This document shows positions 51,951 through 61,741 of a DNA stretch of 64,000 nt, in pieces; position 1 is the stretch's first letter; every line of letters starts with the position of its first letter. Location of the stretch: NCBI GenBank assembly GCA_007693945.1, contig RECP01000074.1, positions 16,602-80,601 on the forward strand, written 5' to 3'. The stretch comes from Spirochaetaceae bacterium (lineage in GTDB: Bacteria; Spirochaetota; Spirochaetia; DSM-27196; PWMO01). Made by a program: the position numbers and the translations under genes. A model generated the notes under the pieces. The model saw nothing but the letters and a program-made list of their open reading frames with translations, did no database searches and was not told the origin of the DNA.

Positions 51951-54299
51951 TCAGTCCGGCGACTGGTGCTTTTCGAGTCCACCCGCCAGTCCAGCGATAT
52001 CGGTGGCGGGCACCGACCGGTGGAAATGGTGCCCCTGAAAGGCAAAACAGCCCTTGTCAACGAAGTATTCGCGTTGTTCGGCGGTTTCGACCCCTTCTGC
52101 GATTATGCGCATGCCCAGTGAGTGTCCCAGGTGTATGATTGCACGCACTATCTTCTCGTTGTTCATTGCGAACAGATTGCTCACAAACGAGATGTCGATC
52201 TTGATAATGTCGGCCGGCAGACGCGTCAGGTAACTGAGCGAGGAGTAACCGGTTCCAAAATCGTCGATGGCAACTGACAGTCCCGGATGACGTCGCTTGA
52301 TCGTCTCAAGGGTCGCGATCGACTCTTCCGGCGCGCTCATGACACAGGTCTCGGTGACTTCCAGTATGATGCGCTGCGGGTCGATGTGGGTGCGGTTGAT
52401 CACACCAGTGATGCTGTCGACCAGGTCGGCACGTTCAAACTGCTTGGCCGACAGGTTGACCGAAATGAACAGCGGTTTGTGGTTGGCAGCCGGCCAGCTG
52501 CTTGCGTCCCGAAAAGCGGTTTCGATTGCCCAGCTTCCGAGCGGAACAATCATGCCGGTCTCCTCGGCAATCGGGATGAACCGCATCGGTGACACCTCGC
52601 CGTGCGTGGGGCTGGACCATCGAAGCAGCGCCTCGGCACCCAGGATTGCTCCCGCCGAATCGTACAGCGGCTGATAGCTCATACGAAACTCCTGACGCTC
52701 CAGCGAAGTGCGTATGCCTTGCTCAAGCTGCCAGCGATCGTGTGCGCGCGAATCCAGCGAGCGGTCGAAGAAAGCAAAACGGTTCTTGCCGCTCTCCTTA
52801 GCGGAGTACATCGCCAGATCAGCGGCTTTGGTGGCGGCGGCGAGACTGTTGCCGTCTTCGGGAATCAGTGCTATGCCGATGCTGACGCCTACGCTGGCAG
52901 CGGCCTGCGCCGTCCTTGTTGTTAAGTGGAACGGGCGTCGGATCTCACCGAGGATATTGTTTGCCACGATCGACGCTCCGCGGCGTTCGCGGATGAAGCT
53001 CAACAGAACCACAAACTCATCACCACCAAAACGATAAACGGCGTCGTTTTCACGCAGTGTCTTGCGCAGTCGGGAGGCCGCCTGAATCAGCAGGTCATCG
53101 CCGGCGTCGTGTCCAATGGTATCATTGATCTGCTTGAAACCATCGAGATCGAGAAACATAAGAGCCACGTACCCCGACTTGAAGAGCTCCGGGGTCTCAA
53201 ATATGCGGCGCATGTCGGCCTCGAAAAGGTCCCGGTTTCCCAGTCCGGTGAGTTGATCATGATAGGCCAGATGACGCAGACGCCGCTCGGCGTTCTTGCG
53301 TTGCGTGATGTCCCGAATGATGCAGGTCAGCGTGCGCCCGCGGTAGTCCTTGGAGTTGCCGAAGGACAACTCCATCGGTGCAACCCCGCGATTCTTGTGG
53401 CGACCCAGTATCTCGATGGTGTTGTTCAATCCCAGCTTGCGTCGGTCCTGGTCGTCCACAACAAAGTACTTGCGAAAATCGGGCTCGTTGCGACGGTAGA
53501 CTGATTCCGGAAATAGCGCCGAGAAATGGCGGCCACGCAGTTCCTGGGGCTCGAAACCGAACGTGGTCTTGACCGCCGAGTTGGCAAAGACGATCTCGAG
53601 GTTCTCGTTGATGCGCAGGATAGCTTCGGTGATTGTCTCCGAGAGTGCATCGTAGTTGTCGCGGCTTTCCCGCAGTTCCTCGATCAGCCGCCGATCGGTG
53701 GAAAGATCGCGCATCACCACCGTGACCGTTCCGGCGGGGTACTCGTCCGACTGTGTGTCGCCGATTACTGCCGCCAGCGCCACGACCGACAGTCGGCTAT
53801 TATCGGCGCACTGCAACTGGAAAAGCAGCATGTCTTCGGGACGGGTCGGTTCGCGCTGCCGCAATCCGTCATGCAGGCCCTGCAGCTGGGCCGTGATCGC
53901 TCCACGATAGCGTTTGTCTATCAGGTCCAGCAGTGACCTGCCCGCCAGTGTATCGCGGGCATAGCCCAGCCGTTCGCGGAAGGCCGTGTTTGCGTTGCGG
54001 ATGGTAGCGGTTGACGTAACGGAACAGACCAGATCAGTGGTCGAGCGCGCCAGCTCAACGAGGCGCTTCGCCAGGCGCTGATCATCATTCAGCCGGTGGT
54101 AGCCCTGTACGACACGCTCAAGCAGCACCTCAAAAAGCGAATCGCCACGGGCTATCGAAGGACCCGCAACTTCAGAGGCAGCATGAGCGCCGTTACCGTT
54201 GCTGTGTTGGTTCGTCAGCTCCCTGGACAGTTCGCCCACACGCTGTTCGAGGGTTGCTATTCTGCGATCCAGTTTCCGGAGGGTGCTGGCGGGTGTCAT
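51951..54299 (-). CDS. PAS-PAS-GGDEF-EAL cyclic-di-GMP protein
   Basis: A 782-residue cytosolic regulator: coiled coil (about 5-35, IATLEQRVGELSRELTN), a first PAS (about 75-190), a second PAS with PAC (about 215-345), a GGDEF domain (about 350-510; intact YRFGGDEFVVLL), and an EAL domain (about 530-770; AEALLRW, EVTE, DDFGTGYSS, KIDISF and AEGVET all present). Both cyclase and phosphodiesterase residues are conserved, so either activity is possible. The ATG at 54299 is favoured by a promoter whose -10 ends 9 nt upstream; no Shine-Dalgarno is present. Confidence 0.93.
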   Translation of the reverse strand: MTPASTLRKLDRRIATLEQRVGELSRELTNQHSNGNGAHAASEVAGPSIARGDSLFEVLLERVVQGYHRLNDDQRLAKRLVELARSTTDLVCSVTSTATIRNANTAFRERLGYARDTLAGRSLLDLIDKRYRGAITAQLQGLHDGLRQREPTRPEDMLLFQLQCADNSRLSVVALAAVIGDTQSDEYPAGTVTVVMRDLSTDRRLIEELRESRDNYDALSETITEAILRINENLEIVFANSAVKTTFGFEPQELRGRHFSALFPESVYRRNEPDFRKYFVVDDQDRRKLGLNNTIEILGRHKNRGVAPMELSFGNSKDYRGRTLTCIIRDITQRKNAERRLRHLAYHDQLTGLGNRDLFEADMRRIFETPELFKSGYVALMFLDLDGFKQINDTIGHDAGDDLLIQAASRLRKTLRENDAVYRFGGDEFVVLLSFIRERRGASIVANNILGEIRRPFHLTTRTAQAAASVGVSIGIALIPEDGNSLAAATKAADLAMYSAKESGKNRFAFFDRSLDSRAHDRWQLEQGIRTSLERQEFRMSYQPLYDSAGAILGAEALLRWSSPTHGEVSPMRFIPIAEETGMIVPLGSWAIETAFRDASSWPAANHKPLFISVNLSAKQFERADLVDSITGVINRTHIDPQRIILEVTETCVMSAPEESIATLETIKRRHPGLSVAIDDFGTGYSSLSYLTRLPADIIKIDISFVSNLFAMNNEKIVRAIIHLGHSLGMRIIAEGVETAEQREYFVDKGCFAFQGHHFHRSVPATDIAGLAGGLEKHQSPD

Positions 54300-54308
54300 G
54301 CAGTACAG

Positions 54309-54337
54309 ACTATAGTGCGCGTATACGCAGATCGCAA
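54309..54337 (-). promoter_or_regulatory. promoter of the GGDEF-EAL gene, near-leaderless
   Basis: Minus strand: TTGCGA (complement of 54332-54337), 17-bp spacer, TATAGT (complement of 54309-54314), with 9 nt to the ATG at 54299; predicted leader about 2-3 nt. Confidence 0.55.
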
Positions 54338-54363
54338 GGTAACCCGACCGAAAACCGCGGAAT

Positions 54364-56706
54364 CTACGCGCCGCCGCTCGCGTAACGCGGTTCAACGGGA
54401 ACCCGCTTCAGCCTCAGGGAGTTGTAGACAACGTTGAGTGAGCTTACGCTCATGGCTGCGGCGCCGATCATCGGGTGCAACAGACCCAACATGGCGATCG
54501 GGATTGCGGCCGCATTGTAGGCCCACGCCCAGAAGTAGTTCTCCTTGATCTTGCGGAAGATAGCCCGTGAAAGGTTGATAGCGGTTACCAGTGCCGAGAG
54601 TTCCCCGCGCACCAGCGTGACGTCGGCCGCTTCGATGGCGATGTCAGTCCCGGTTCCGATTGCAATTCCTACGTTGGCTTGCTTGAGCGCCGGAGCGTCG
54701 TTTATGCCGTCGCCGACCATGGCGATCATACCGTACTGCTGCTGCAGACGACGCACCTCATCGACTTTACCTTCCGGGAGAACTCCGGCAAGAATTTCGC
54801 TGATACCGACACGTTCGGCAATCGCGCGAGCGGTGCGCTCGTTGTCGCCGGTGATCATTGCGGTCCGGATTCCCATACGCTCCAGTTCCGCCACCGCTTG
54901 CGCAGAGTCCTGCTTGATCGGATCAGAGACCGCCAGGATTCCGATGATCGTACCGTTTCTGGTCACCAGCATCGCGGTCTTGGCTTGATCCTCAAGGGCT
55001 CTGAGCTGATCCTCCACGACATCAGTCTGCACCTGATGTGCCGCGAGCAGAGCGCGGCTGCCCACCAGTACCGCGTGTCCGTCAACGGTGCCGCGGATGC
55101 CTTTGCCGGTCAGGGCCTCGAAATCCCGTGGTTCACTGAGGACGGCCTGGTGCCGTCCGGCGGCCTCTACCACGGCCCGCGCCAGGGGGTGCTCGCTGGC
55201 GTTTTCCAGCGACGCGGCGAGCCGCAGCAACTCGCGTTGGTCTACTCCTTCGTACGCATCTATATCGGTCACGGTTGGGCGGCCGACCGTGAGGGTGCCG
55301 GTCTTGTCGAAGGCCACGACGCGGATATCCTTCAACGTCTGTACAGCCTCGCCGTTGCGGATCAGGATACCCTTTTCAGCCCCGATGCCGCTGCCGACCA
55401 TCAGTGCGGTGGGGGTTCCGAGACCCAGCGCGCACGGGCAGGCGATCACCAGTACGGCCGTGGCGGTGATGAAAGCCAGAGTCAGGGGTGTCAAATGCGG
55501 GTTGACCCACGGCAGGAAGGTTGCGCCCCATTCCATGATGGAGCGGTGGAAACCGGGGAACAGGTTGAACGAAACGAAGGTCAGGGCGGTCAACAGCAGG
55601 ATGACCGGTACGAAGTAACCCGTTACACGGTCGGCAAACTCCTGGATCGGCACTTTGGTCCCCTGGCACTCTTCCACCATCTTGATGACCTGTGACAGGA
55701 ACGTGTCCTTGCCGACCCGCGCAACCCGTATCCGCAGAACACCGTTGCCGTTTATGGTGGCGCCAATTACTTCGGCGCCTTCAGACTTCTGCACCGGAAG
55801 CGGCTCGCCGGTGGCCATGCTCTCATCGATGAAGCTCTCACCCGAGACCACCACGCCGTCGGTGGGAATCTTTTCTCCCGGCCGCACGAGCATGAGGTCA
55901 CCAACCGCCAATTCCTTGACGTCAACCTCCAGCTCTTCGTCGTTCACCAGGATAGTGGCGGTCTTGGCGCCCATCTGCACCAGTTTGCGGATAGCCTGGG
56001 AGGCGCGCCCCTTGGCGCGAACCTCCAGGTATTTTCCGATCAGGTGGAAGGTCATGATCGAGGTCGCCATCTCGATAAACGTCTGTACCGGGATGAAGAA
56101 GCCGGCCAGGCCTACGATGAAAGGCGGCAGAGAGCCGAGCGAAACCAGTACGTCCATGTTGGGACGCCCCGAGCGCAGTGCCTTGAATGCGGCGATGTGA
56201 ACGTGGCGGCCGACCCAGAACACAACCGGCGCACCGAGCGCGGCCACGATACCGAGGTAACCGGGTACCGCCAACACGAACATGTGAATCGTCATCAGCG
56301 ACATTACCAGGGCGGCCAGCACGGCTGCGGTAATCAGGCGGCGACGGGCGCTGTGTACCTTGAGCAGGTCGCTGTCTTCACCGCTGTGCTCATCGGCATC
56401 CAGCAGGCGATATCCGACGCTCTGTACACGCTGCTTCAACTGCGGTAACCGAACCTGCGTCACATCGTAGCGTATAGTTACCTTCTCGGCCGCGAAGTTG
56501 ACTGACGCCGACTCAACACCTTCGGTAGCAGCCAGAGTCGTCTCTACCGAGGAGGCGCAGCTGGCGCAGCTCATGCCGTCAACGACCAGTGTTACGCTGG
56601 CGGTCCGGCCTGAACCGCGGCTGTTGCTTCGATTGTCTTCGGGCTTCAGGTTCTCTGGATCAACCGGCTCTATCTGAACCGTTGCTGGGCTGCTCTTTTT
56701 ACTCAT
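54364..56706 (-). CDS. copA: copper-exporting P1B-type ATPase CopA
   Basis: A 780-residue Cu(I) exporter. One N-terminal HMA domain (about 38-105, GMSCASC), eight helices, the translocation motif [10 protein letters not shown], phosphorylation site [17 protein letters not shown], and [20 protein letters not shown]. The last two helices carry the P1B-1 ligands YN and MSVSS (MSxxS), which mark Cu+ selectivity. The ATG at 56706 is preferred to an upstream codon because of GGAGGACGAT. Regulated by the palindrome in its promoter (next entry). Confidence 0.95.
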   Translation of the reverse strand: MSKKSSPATVQIEPVDPENLKPEDNRSNSRGSGRTASVTLVVDGMSCASCASSVETTLAATEGVESASVNFAAEKVTIRYDVTQVRLPQLKQRVQSVGYRLLDADEHSGEDSDLLKVHSARRRLITAAVLAALVMSLMTIHMFVLAVPGYLGIVAALGAPVVFWVGRHVHIAAFKALRSGRPNMDVLVSLGSLPPFIVGLAGFFIPVQTFIEMATSIMTFHLIGKYLEVRAKGRASQAIRKLVQMGAKTATILVNDEELEVDVKELAVGDLMLVRPGEKIPTDGVVVSGESFIDESMATGEPLPVQKSEGAEVIGATINGNGVLRIRVARVGKDTFLSQVIKMVEECQGTKVPIQEFADRVTGYFVPVILLLTALTFVSFNLFPGFHRSIMEWGATFLPWVNPHLTPLTLAFITATAVLVIACPCALGLGTPTALMVGSGIGAEKGILIRNGEAVQTLKDIRVVAFDKTGTLTVGRPTVTDIDAYEGVDQRELLRLAASLENASEHPLARAVVEAAGRHQAVLSEPRDFEALTGKGIRGTVDGHAVLVGSRALLAAHQVQTDVVEDQLRALEDQAKTAMLVTRNGTIIGILAVSDPIKQDSAQAVAELERMGIRTAMITGDNERTARAIAERVGISEILAGVLPEGKVDEVRRLQQQYGMIAMVGDGINDAPALKQANVGIAIGTGTDIAIEAADVTLVRGELSALVTAINLSRAIFRKIKENYFWAWAYNAAAIPIAMLGLLHPMIGAAAMSVSSLNVVYNSLRLKRVPVEPRYASGGA

Positions 56707-56744
56707 ATCGTCCTCCGCCGACAGACGCACCTGCCGTTAGTTGG

Positions 56745-56774
56745 AATATATTATACCCGGGTAGGGTATGTCAA
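56745..56774 (-). promoter_or_regulatory. copA promoter with palindromic metal-repressor operator
   Basis: Minus strand: perfect TTGACA (complement of 56769-56774), 18-bp spacer, TATATT (complement of 56745-56750). The spacer holds a perfect palindrome ATACCC-N5-GGGTAT (56753-56769) on either strand, the type of site bound by CsoR-like copper repressors. The regulator gene is not in the window. Confidence 0.65.
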
Positions 56775-56788
56775 GCCGGGTAGAGTTG

Positions 56789-56893
56789 CGGCAGGAATTC
56801 GCATTTTGATTGCACGGAGTCGGTGTGCACAATATGGCTGCAGCGACGCTCCGAGGGGCGCTCGTGGCGCTACACGCTGAAAGTGCGAATTGC
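56789..56893. repeat. hairpin-forming intergenic repeat, copy C
   Basis: About 105 bp between divergent copA and the aldo/keto reductase gene. Left end GGCAGGAATTCGCATTTTGA, right end TGAAAGTGCGAATTGCC: inverted terminal repeats with a short gap. Core AATTCGCATTTTG and CGGAGTCGGT are shared with copies A, B and D. Confidence 0.65.
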
Positions 56894-56964
56894 CGAATCT
56901 GAAAGCCAACAGTTGCCCAAACCGTCCGGTGGCCATATGTTTGAGCATCGAAGGAGTAGACAGT

Positions 56965-57954
56965 ATGGAATACAGAAGACTGGGATCATCGGGGCTCAAA
57001 GTATCGGCCCTGTCGTTTGGTTCGTGGGTGACATTCGGTAAACAAGTAGACGTCGATCTGGCAGTTGACGAGATGAAGGCCGCACTTGATCACGGCGTCA
57101 ATTTCTTTGACAACGCCGAAGTGTATGAAGACGGTCAGTCCGAGCTGGTGATGGGTAAGGCCATCAGGAAGCTCGGTCTGCTGCGCAAGGACTACGTTTT
57201 CTCCACCAAAATCTTCTGGGGCGGCTCAGGCCCCAACGACACCGGTCTATCGCGAAAACACATCTTTGAAGGAGTGCGTGCCGCGCTCGATCGACTGCAG
57301 CTCGACTATGTCGACCTGGTGTTCTGTCACCGTCCGGATTACGAGACTCCAATTGAAGAGACGGTACGCGCCATGAGCAACATCGTCGATCGCGGTCTGG
57401 CGCTCTACTGGGGCACCAGCGAGTGGAACGCCGAGCAGATCCGTCAAGCGTGGGAACTCGCGTATCGCTACGGTCTGAATCCGCCTACTATGGAGCAGCC
57501 CGAGTACAACATGTTCCACCGCGAACGCGTTGAGATAGAATACGCGCCCCTGTACCGCGATTGCGGACTGGGTACCACCATCTGGAGCCCGCTGGCCTCC
57601 GGCGTGTTGACCGGCAAGTACGCTCAGGGGATCAAAGATGGGCGCCTCACGCTTCCGGGCTACGAGTGGTTGCGCAAGATCTACGAGAGTGACGAGGGAC
57701 GCAGGCGTATCGCGACGGTCGAGAAACTGCGTCCGCTTGCCCGGGAGCTGAACGCGACCCTGGCACAACTGGCGATTGCCTGGACCCTGAAGAATCCCGA
57801 CGTCAGTACCGTGATCACCGGGGCCAGCAGAACCGAGCAGGTCGCTGAGAACATGAAAGCACTCGACGTTGCAGCACAGCTGGACGAGGGTGTCATGCAG
57901 CGCATCGAGGATATCCTCGGTAATCAGCCGCAGGCGCCGCGCAACTGGCGTTAA
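56965..57954 (+). CDS. aldo/keto reductase (potassium-channel beta-subunit-like)
   Basis: A 329-residue NADPH-dependent oxidoreductase: MEYRRLGSSGLKVSALSFGSW at the start, catalytic Asp and Tyr in FFDNAEVYEDGQSE, Lys in FSTKIFW and His in LVFCHRPD; C-terminal nucleotide-binding region VITGASRTEQVAENMKALDV. The sequence resembles the AKR6 (Kv beta/YghZ) branch. ATG 56965 follows AAGGAG. Its substrate is unknown; no neighbour suggests one. Confidence 0.9.
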   Translation: MEYRRLGSSGLKVSALSFGSWVTFGKQVDVDLAVDEMKAALDHGVNFFDNAEVYEDGQSELVMGKAIRKLGLLRKDYVFSTKIFWGGSGPNDTGLSRKHIFEGVRAALDRLQLDYVDLVFCHRPDYETPIEETVRAMSNIVDRGLALYWGTSEWNAEQIRQAWELAYRYGLNPPTMEQPEYNMFHRERVEIEYAPLYRDCGLGTTIWSPLASGVLTGKYAQGIKDGRLTLPGYEWLRKIYESDEGRRRIATVEKLRPLARELNATLAQLAIAWTLKNPDVSTVITGASRTEQVAENMKALDVAAQLDEGVMQRIEDILGNQPQAPRNWR

Positions 57955-57993
57955 CCGGGCCTGCGCCGCGCGCTCATCCGCCTGCGTCTCCGG

Positions 57994-58022
57994 TTGACCG
58001 ATAGGCGTCCACGGTTTACAGT
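57994..58022 (+). promoter_or_regulatory. candidate promoter of the membrane spermidine-synthase-like gene
   Basis: TTGACC (57994-57999), 17-bp spacer, TACAGT (58017-58022). Start of transcription about 58029, giving a 20-nt leader to GTG 58050 or a 6-nt leader to GTG 58035. Confidence 0.5.
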
Positions 58023-58049
58023 TTACTGGTAGCCGTGAAGGGACGCGGG

Positions 58050-60458
58050 GTGAAGTTAAAGCTACCGTCTCACCTGCCGATGGTGCTCACGCTCGGTGTA
58101 ACCTGCCAGATCGGGCAGGTTGTCTACCTGCGCGAGCTGCTGATGGTGTTCCACGGGAACGAGCTGGCGCTTGGCATCATCCTGGCGGCGTGGATGATCT
58201 GGGTTGCGATCGGCAGCCGTCTGGGAGCCGCAGTCCTGCGGCGTAACGATGATGTGCTGCGTCTGCTGCGCCTGAATGCCGTGCTGGTTGCCCTGTTGCT
58301 GCCGGTCACGGTGCTGTTGATCCGGCTGCTTCCGGGTCTCTTCGACGTTCCGCCGGGAGCGTTGTTATCGCTCTCCGACATGGCGCTGGCCAGCCTGGCG
58401 GTCATGGCGCCGTCCACCGTGCTGCTGGGAGCGCAATTCGTACTGCTGGCGCGGCTGTGGCGCGACAGTCATAACGCCGTCGATGCCTCAGGTGCAGCCA
58501 GAACCTACGTTGGTGAGGCCGCCGGCAACGTTGCCGGGGGACTGCTGTTTACGCTGTTCCTGGTTCACCATCTCAACTCGTTCCAGGCTATCGTGCTTGT
58601 GGCGGCGCTGTTGCTGATCTCGGTTCTGTACGTCTCGCATCGCCGCTGGTGTCTGGTTCCGGCAGTCGCCAGCCTTGCCGTGTTGCCGTTCCTGCCGCAG
58701 GTTGACTGGTGGTCATCGCAGCTGCAGTGGCGGTTGATGGCGCGCGATTACCGACTGCTGGAAACGTATCAGTCGCGTTATGGTACAATCTCGGTGCTGC
58801 AGCATCATGACCAGCACAGTTTCTTTCAGAGCGGACACCTGATATTCTCTACCGGGGGCGACTCGGAGCTCGGCGTAGGGCTGGAAGAGCAGGAGGCGGT
58901 GACACTGGCACACCTGTCGATGTCGCAGCATCGCGACCCGCAGCGTGTCTTGCTGATTGGCGGCGGGCTGCGGGGCACCCTGCGCGAGATTGTGCGTTAC
59001 CCGGTGCAGCGAATCGACTACGTCGAACTCGATGAGATCCTGATCGGGGCAGCCTTACCCCACCTGGCCGCCGGTACCCGCGATGCACTGGCCGATTCAA
59101 GGGTGAGGTTGATCCATTCTGACGGGCGTCTGTACATCAAGACCACCACAACACTGTACGACCTGATCATTGTGGACGTTCCGGATCCAACCACGGCGGT
59201 CCTGAACCGCTTCTATACCGAGGAGTTCTTCAGTGAAGCGGCGGCACGTCTGGAGCCGGACGGTATTCTGGTGGTCGGTGCAGTCTCCACTCCCGATTTG
59301 CGCGGTTCGGCGATAGCGAATCGCAACGCTACCATTTATCATACGCTGCGGCGGGTATTCCCTGATGTGCTGCCGATGGGTGAACGCTTTCTGTTCTATT
59401 TTGCGGCCAAACGTAGCGGTCAGATCTCGGCGGACGTTATGACGCTCATGCGCCGCTTCTTCGACCGCGGGGTCGAGGCGCCCGGTTTCTCAGCCGGGCA
59501 CTTTGCCGTTCTGCTGGACCCGGGCCCGCTGCAACGAATCAACTGGGTGTTGCGCAATCACGGGCGTACGCGAGGCGCGCACCTCGAGCCTCCGCCGGGC
59601 AGTCCGCTGTTGCCGGGAACCATTGAGGAGATACGGCGTCTCGAAGAGGATCTTCCGGCGGTACAGGAGCGGTTCTTCGTCAATTCGGATTTCCGCCCGA
59701 TCGGCTACTATCACACCCTGGTATTCTGGAACGTGCTGGCGCGCGGTGACCAGGCGACCGCTCTGCGCTGGATAGCGCGCGTGCAACGCTGGTGGATTGC
59801 CCCACCGTTGCTGGTGATCCTGGCGGTGGCCGTACTGCTGCGCGGCGTTCGCGGCGGGAACCGGCGCGCCGGAACCCGTTTCGCGCTGCTATGTGCCGTG
59901 TTCACCACCGGTCTGTCAACCATGGCCATGCAGATCGCACTACTGTTTGCGTTTCAGAGCATCTATGGTTTTGTCTACGAGATGGTCGGGTTGATTGTCG
60001 CGGTCTTCATGGCGGGTTTGGCGCTGGGCGCCTGGCTGACCCAGAGCTTTGTGCCGGACCGGTCCGACCGTCGGGTGTTGGCAGCCGTGCAGGGTGCGGT
60101 GGCGCTGTTTGCGGCCGGGACCGGAATTGCGCTTCCCTGGGCCGCAGGGCTGAGTTCGGCGGCCGCGGTTTTCGTTATCTTCTGCGTAATTACCTTTTTT
60201 GCCGGCGTTCTCAACGGGGCTGATTTCCCGCTGGCCGCGGCCTGCTATCTGGCGCTCGACGGGCGACCCGAGCGTTCCACTGCGGCGGTTTACGGTGTAG
60301 AATTGCTAGGAGCCTGCTGTGGCGCGGCAGTCGCCAGCGCAGTCATAGCGCCCGTTTTCGGCATTGTGGCCTGCTGTCTGCTGGCAACGTTTGGCAACGG
60401 TACGGCGTTTGTGGTTCTGGGAATCAGCGGTGTTCGAACAGGGAGGGAGTATGCATAA
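58050..60458 (+). CDS. membrane protein with internal spermidine-synthase-like domain
   Basis: An 802-residue protein: about seven N-terminal helices (residues 5-230), a Rossmann aminopropyl/methyl-transferase-like domain at about 235-450 (VLLIGGGLRGTLREI, IDYVELDEILIGAAL, IHSDGRLYIK, LIIVDVPDPTTAVLNRFYTEEFF), then about six helices at the C-terminus. It is like the fused spermidine-synthase/MFS proteins common in Deltaproteobacteria. The IGGG.GGT loop reads IGGGLRGT and the catalytic-Asp DxxDP motif reads DVPDP, so aminopropyl transfer is uncertain. Start GTG 58050 (AAGGGA 6 nt upstream) or GTG 58035. The 3' end overlaps the radical SAM gene by 8 bp. Confidence 0.8.
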   Translation: MKLKLPSHLPMVLTLGVTCQIGQVVYLRELLMVFHGNELALGIILAAWMIWVAIGSRLGAAVLRRNDDVLRLLRLNAVLVALLLPVTVLLIRLLPGLFDVPPGALLSLSDMALASLAVMAPSTVLLGAQFVLLARLWRDSHNAVDASGAARTYVGEAAGNVAGGLLFTLFLVHHLNSFQAIVLVAALLLISVLYVSHRRWCLVPAVASLAVLPFLPQVDWWSSQLQWRLMARDYRLLETYQSRYGTISVLQHHDQHSFFQSGHLIFSTGGDSELGVGLEEQEAVTLAHLSMSQHRDPQRVLLIGGGLRGTLREIVRYPVQRIDYVELDEILIGAALPHLAAGTRDALADSRVRLIHSDGRLYIKTTTTLYDLIIVDVPDPTTAVLNRFYTEEFFSEAAARLEPDGILVVGAVSTPDLRGSAIANRNATIYHTLRRVFPDVLPMGERFLFYFAAKRSGQISADVMTLMRRFFDRGVEAPGFSAGHFAVLLDPGPLQRINWVLRNHGRTRGAHLEPPPGSPLLPGTIEEIRRLEEDLPAVQERFFVNSDFRPIGYYHTLVFWNVLARGDQATALRWIARVQRWWIAPPLLVILAVAVLLRGVRGGNRRAGTRFALLCAVFTTGLSTMAMQIALLFAFQSIYGFVYEMVGLIVAVFMAGLALGAWLTQSFVPDRSDRRVLAAVQGAVALFAAGTGIALPWAAGLSSAAAVFVIFCVITFFAGVLNGADFPLAAACYLALDGRPERSTAAVYGVELLGACCGAAVASAVIAPVFGIVACCLLATFGNGTAFVVLGISGVRTGREYA

Positions 60459-61623
60459 CGATCAGAATCGGTCGGTCTCGAAGCAGCCGCAGGGGCTATC
60501 GCGACGCGGATTCCTTTCGGGTGGCGCAATCGGCGCGTGCGCCCTCGCTCTGAACGGGGTTCTGGGAGCGGTACCGCCGGTTGCCGCGCAGTCGGCACAG
60601 AAGGGGCTGATCGGAAGGCGTCGCTCGCCGTGGTTTGAACCCCTTACGGGTACGGATATTCGCTGCACTCTGTGTCCACGCGGTTGCCGTCTTGCAACCG
60701 GGCGGCGCGGACACTGTCGCGTTCGAGAAAACCGCGGTGGCACCGGGTATACACTGGCGTACGGCAACCCGTGTCTGGTTCAGCTTGATCCGGTTGAACG
60801 CAAACCGTTCTTTCACGTGATGCCGGGGACTCGTGCATTGTCGGTCTCGACCGCCGGATGTCCAATCGAGTGCAAGTTCTGCGAAGTCTGGGATATGGCG
60901 CTGGTGTCGCCGGAAGAAGTGTACGCCTACGATCTTTCGCCACGCGAGCTGGTCGAACACGCGCTGAGCGTCGGCGCCAAGTCGCTCAGTTATGCGTTTG
61001 GAGAACCGGTGGCCTTCTTCGAGTACATGTACGATTCAGCGCGAATTGCCAGGCGCGCGGGGCTTTCCAACCTGCTGCATACCAGCGGATATGTGTCCGC
61101 CGAACCGCTGGAGGCGCTGGTCGAGGTCATCGACGCCGCCAATGTCGACCTCAAAGGTTTTGATGACGCTTTCTATCGCAATATGTGCGCCGCAGAGCTG
61201 GAGCCCGTACTGCGCACACTGACGCGCCTGCGGGACGCCGGGGTGCACCTCGAAATCACCAACCTCGTTATTCCAACTCTCAACGACGACACGCGGCAGA
61301 TTCGTGCCATGTGCAGCTGGATCAAGCAGGAATTGGGTCCCGATGTGCCGCTGCATTTCGCGCGCTTCTATCCGCTCTATAAGCTGGCCAATCTTCCGCC
61401 AACCCCGGTCTCGACGCTTGATCGCGCGCGCACCATCGCAATGGAGGAGGGCCTGCACTACGTCTACGTGGCGCGCGTTACCGGTCATGTCGGTGAGAAC
61501 ACCTTCTGCCCGCACTGCGGGGAGCCTGCCATCTCGCGGATGGGATTCATTATCGAAGAGCTGGCAATTGAGGAGGGCAGGTGCCGCAACTGTGACGGCA
61601 CCATTCCCGGCCGGTGGGCCTGA
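60451..61623 (+). CDS. AmrS-like radical SAM protein with twin-arginine signal
   Basis: A 390-residue COG1180-type enzyme. Residues 1-45 form a Tat signal: LSRRGFLSGG then a weakly hydrophobic stretch and AVPPVAAQS. Next come the AmmeMemoRadiSam N-terminal Cys block CTLCPRGC...GHCRVREN, the radical SAM motif CPIECKFC (CxxxCxxC), AYGNPCLVQLDPVERKPFFHVMPGT, and a C-terminal FCPHCGEPAI...CRNCDGTIPGRW zinc or cluster region. Radical SAM enzymes are nearly always cytosolic, so an export signal is unexpected. Starts at ATG 60451 (GGGAGGGAG); coupled to the preceding gene. Confidence 0.85.
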   Translation: MHNDQNRSVSKQPQGLSRRGFLSGGAIGACALALNGVLGAVPPVAAQSAQKGLIGRRRSPWFEPLTGTDIRCTLCPRGCRLATGRRGHCRVRENRGGTGYTLAYGNPCLVQLDPVERKPFFHVMPGTRALSVSTAGCPIECKFCEVWDMALVSPEEVYAYDLSPRELVEHALSVGAKSLSYAFGEPVAFFEYMYDSARIARRAGLSNLLHTSGYVSAEPLEALVEVIDAANVDLKGFDDAFYRNMCAAELEPVLRTLTRLRDAGVHLEITNLVIPTLNDDTRQIRAMCSWIKQELGPDVPLHFARFYPLYKLANLPPTPVSTLDRARTIAMEEGLHYVYVARVTGHVGENTFCPHCGEPAISRMGFIIEELAIEEGRCRNCDGTIPGRWA

Positions 61624-61627
61624 AAGC

Positions 61628-61732
61628 GGCCGCCATCTGGCCCAGGATTAACCCCGGTTCACGGCTGCAATTCGCGGGCCGCTGCGCTACCCGGCGCCGG
61701 CGGTGTCGACGGCCGGCCGCCATCTGGCCGGC
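61628..61732. repeat. duplicated hairpin motif between convergent radical SAM genes
   Basis: The 15-mer GGCCGCCATCTGGCC occurs twice (61628-61642 and 61715-61729). The second copy extends to a perfect 7-bp stem GCCGGCC / GGCCGGC around the loop GCCATCT (61712-61732). No U-run follows, but the position between convergent stops suggests transcription termination. Confidence 0.45.
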
Positions 61733-61741
61733 TGCCGTCCG

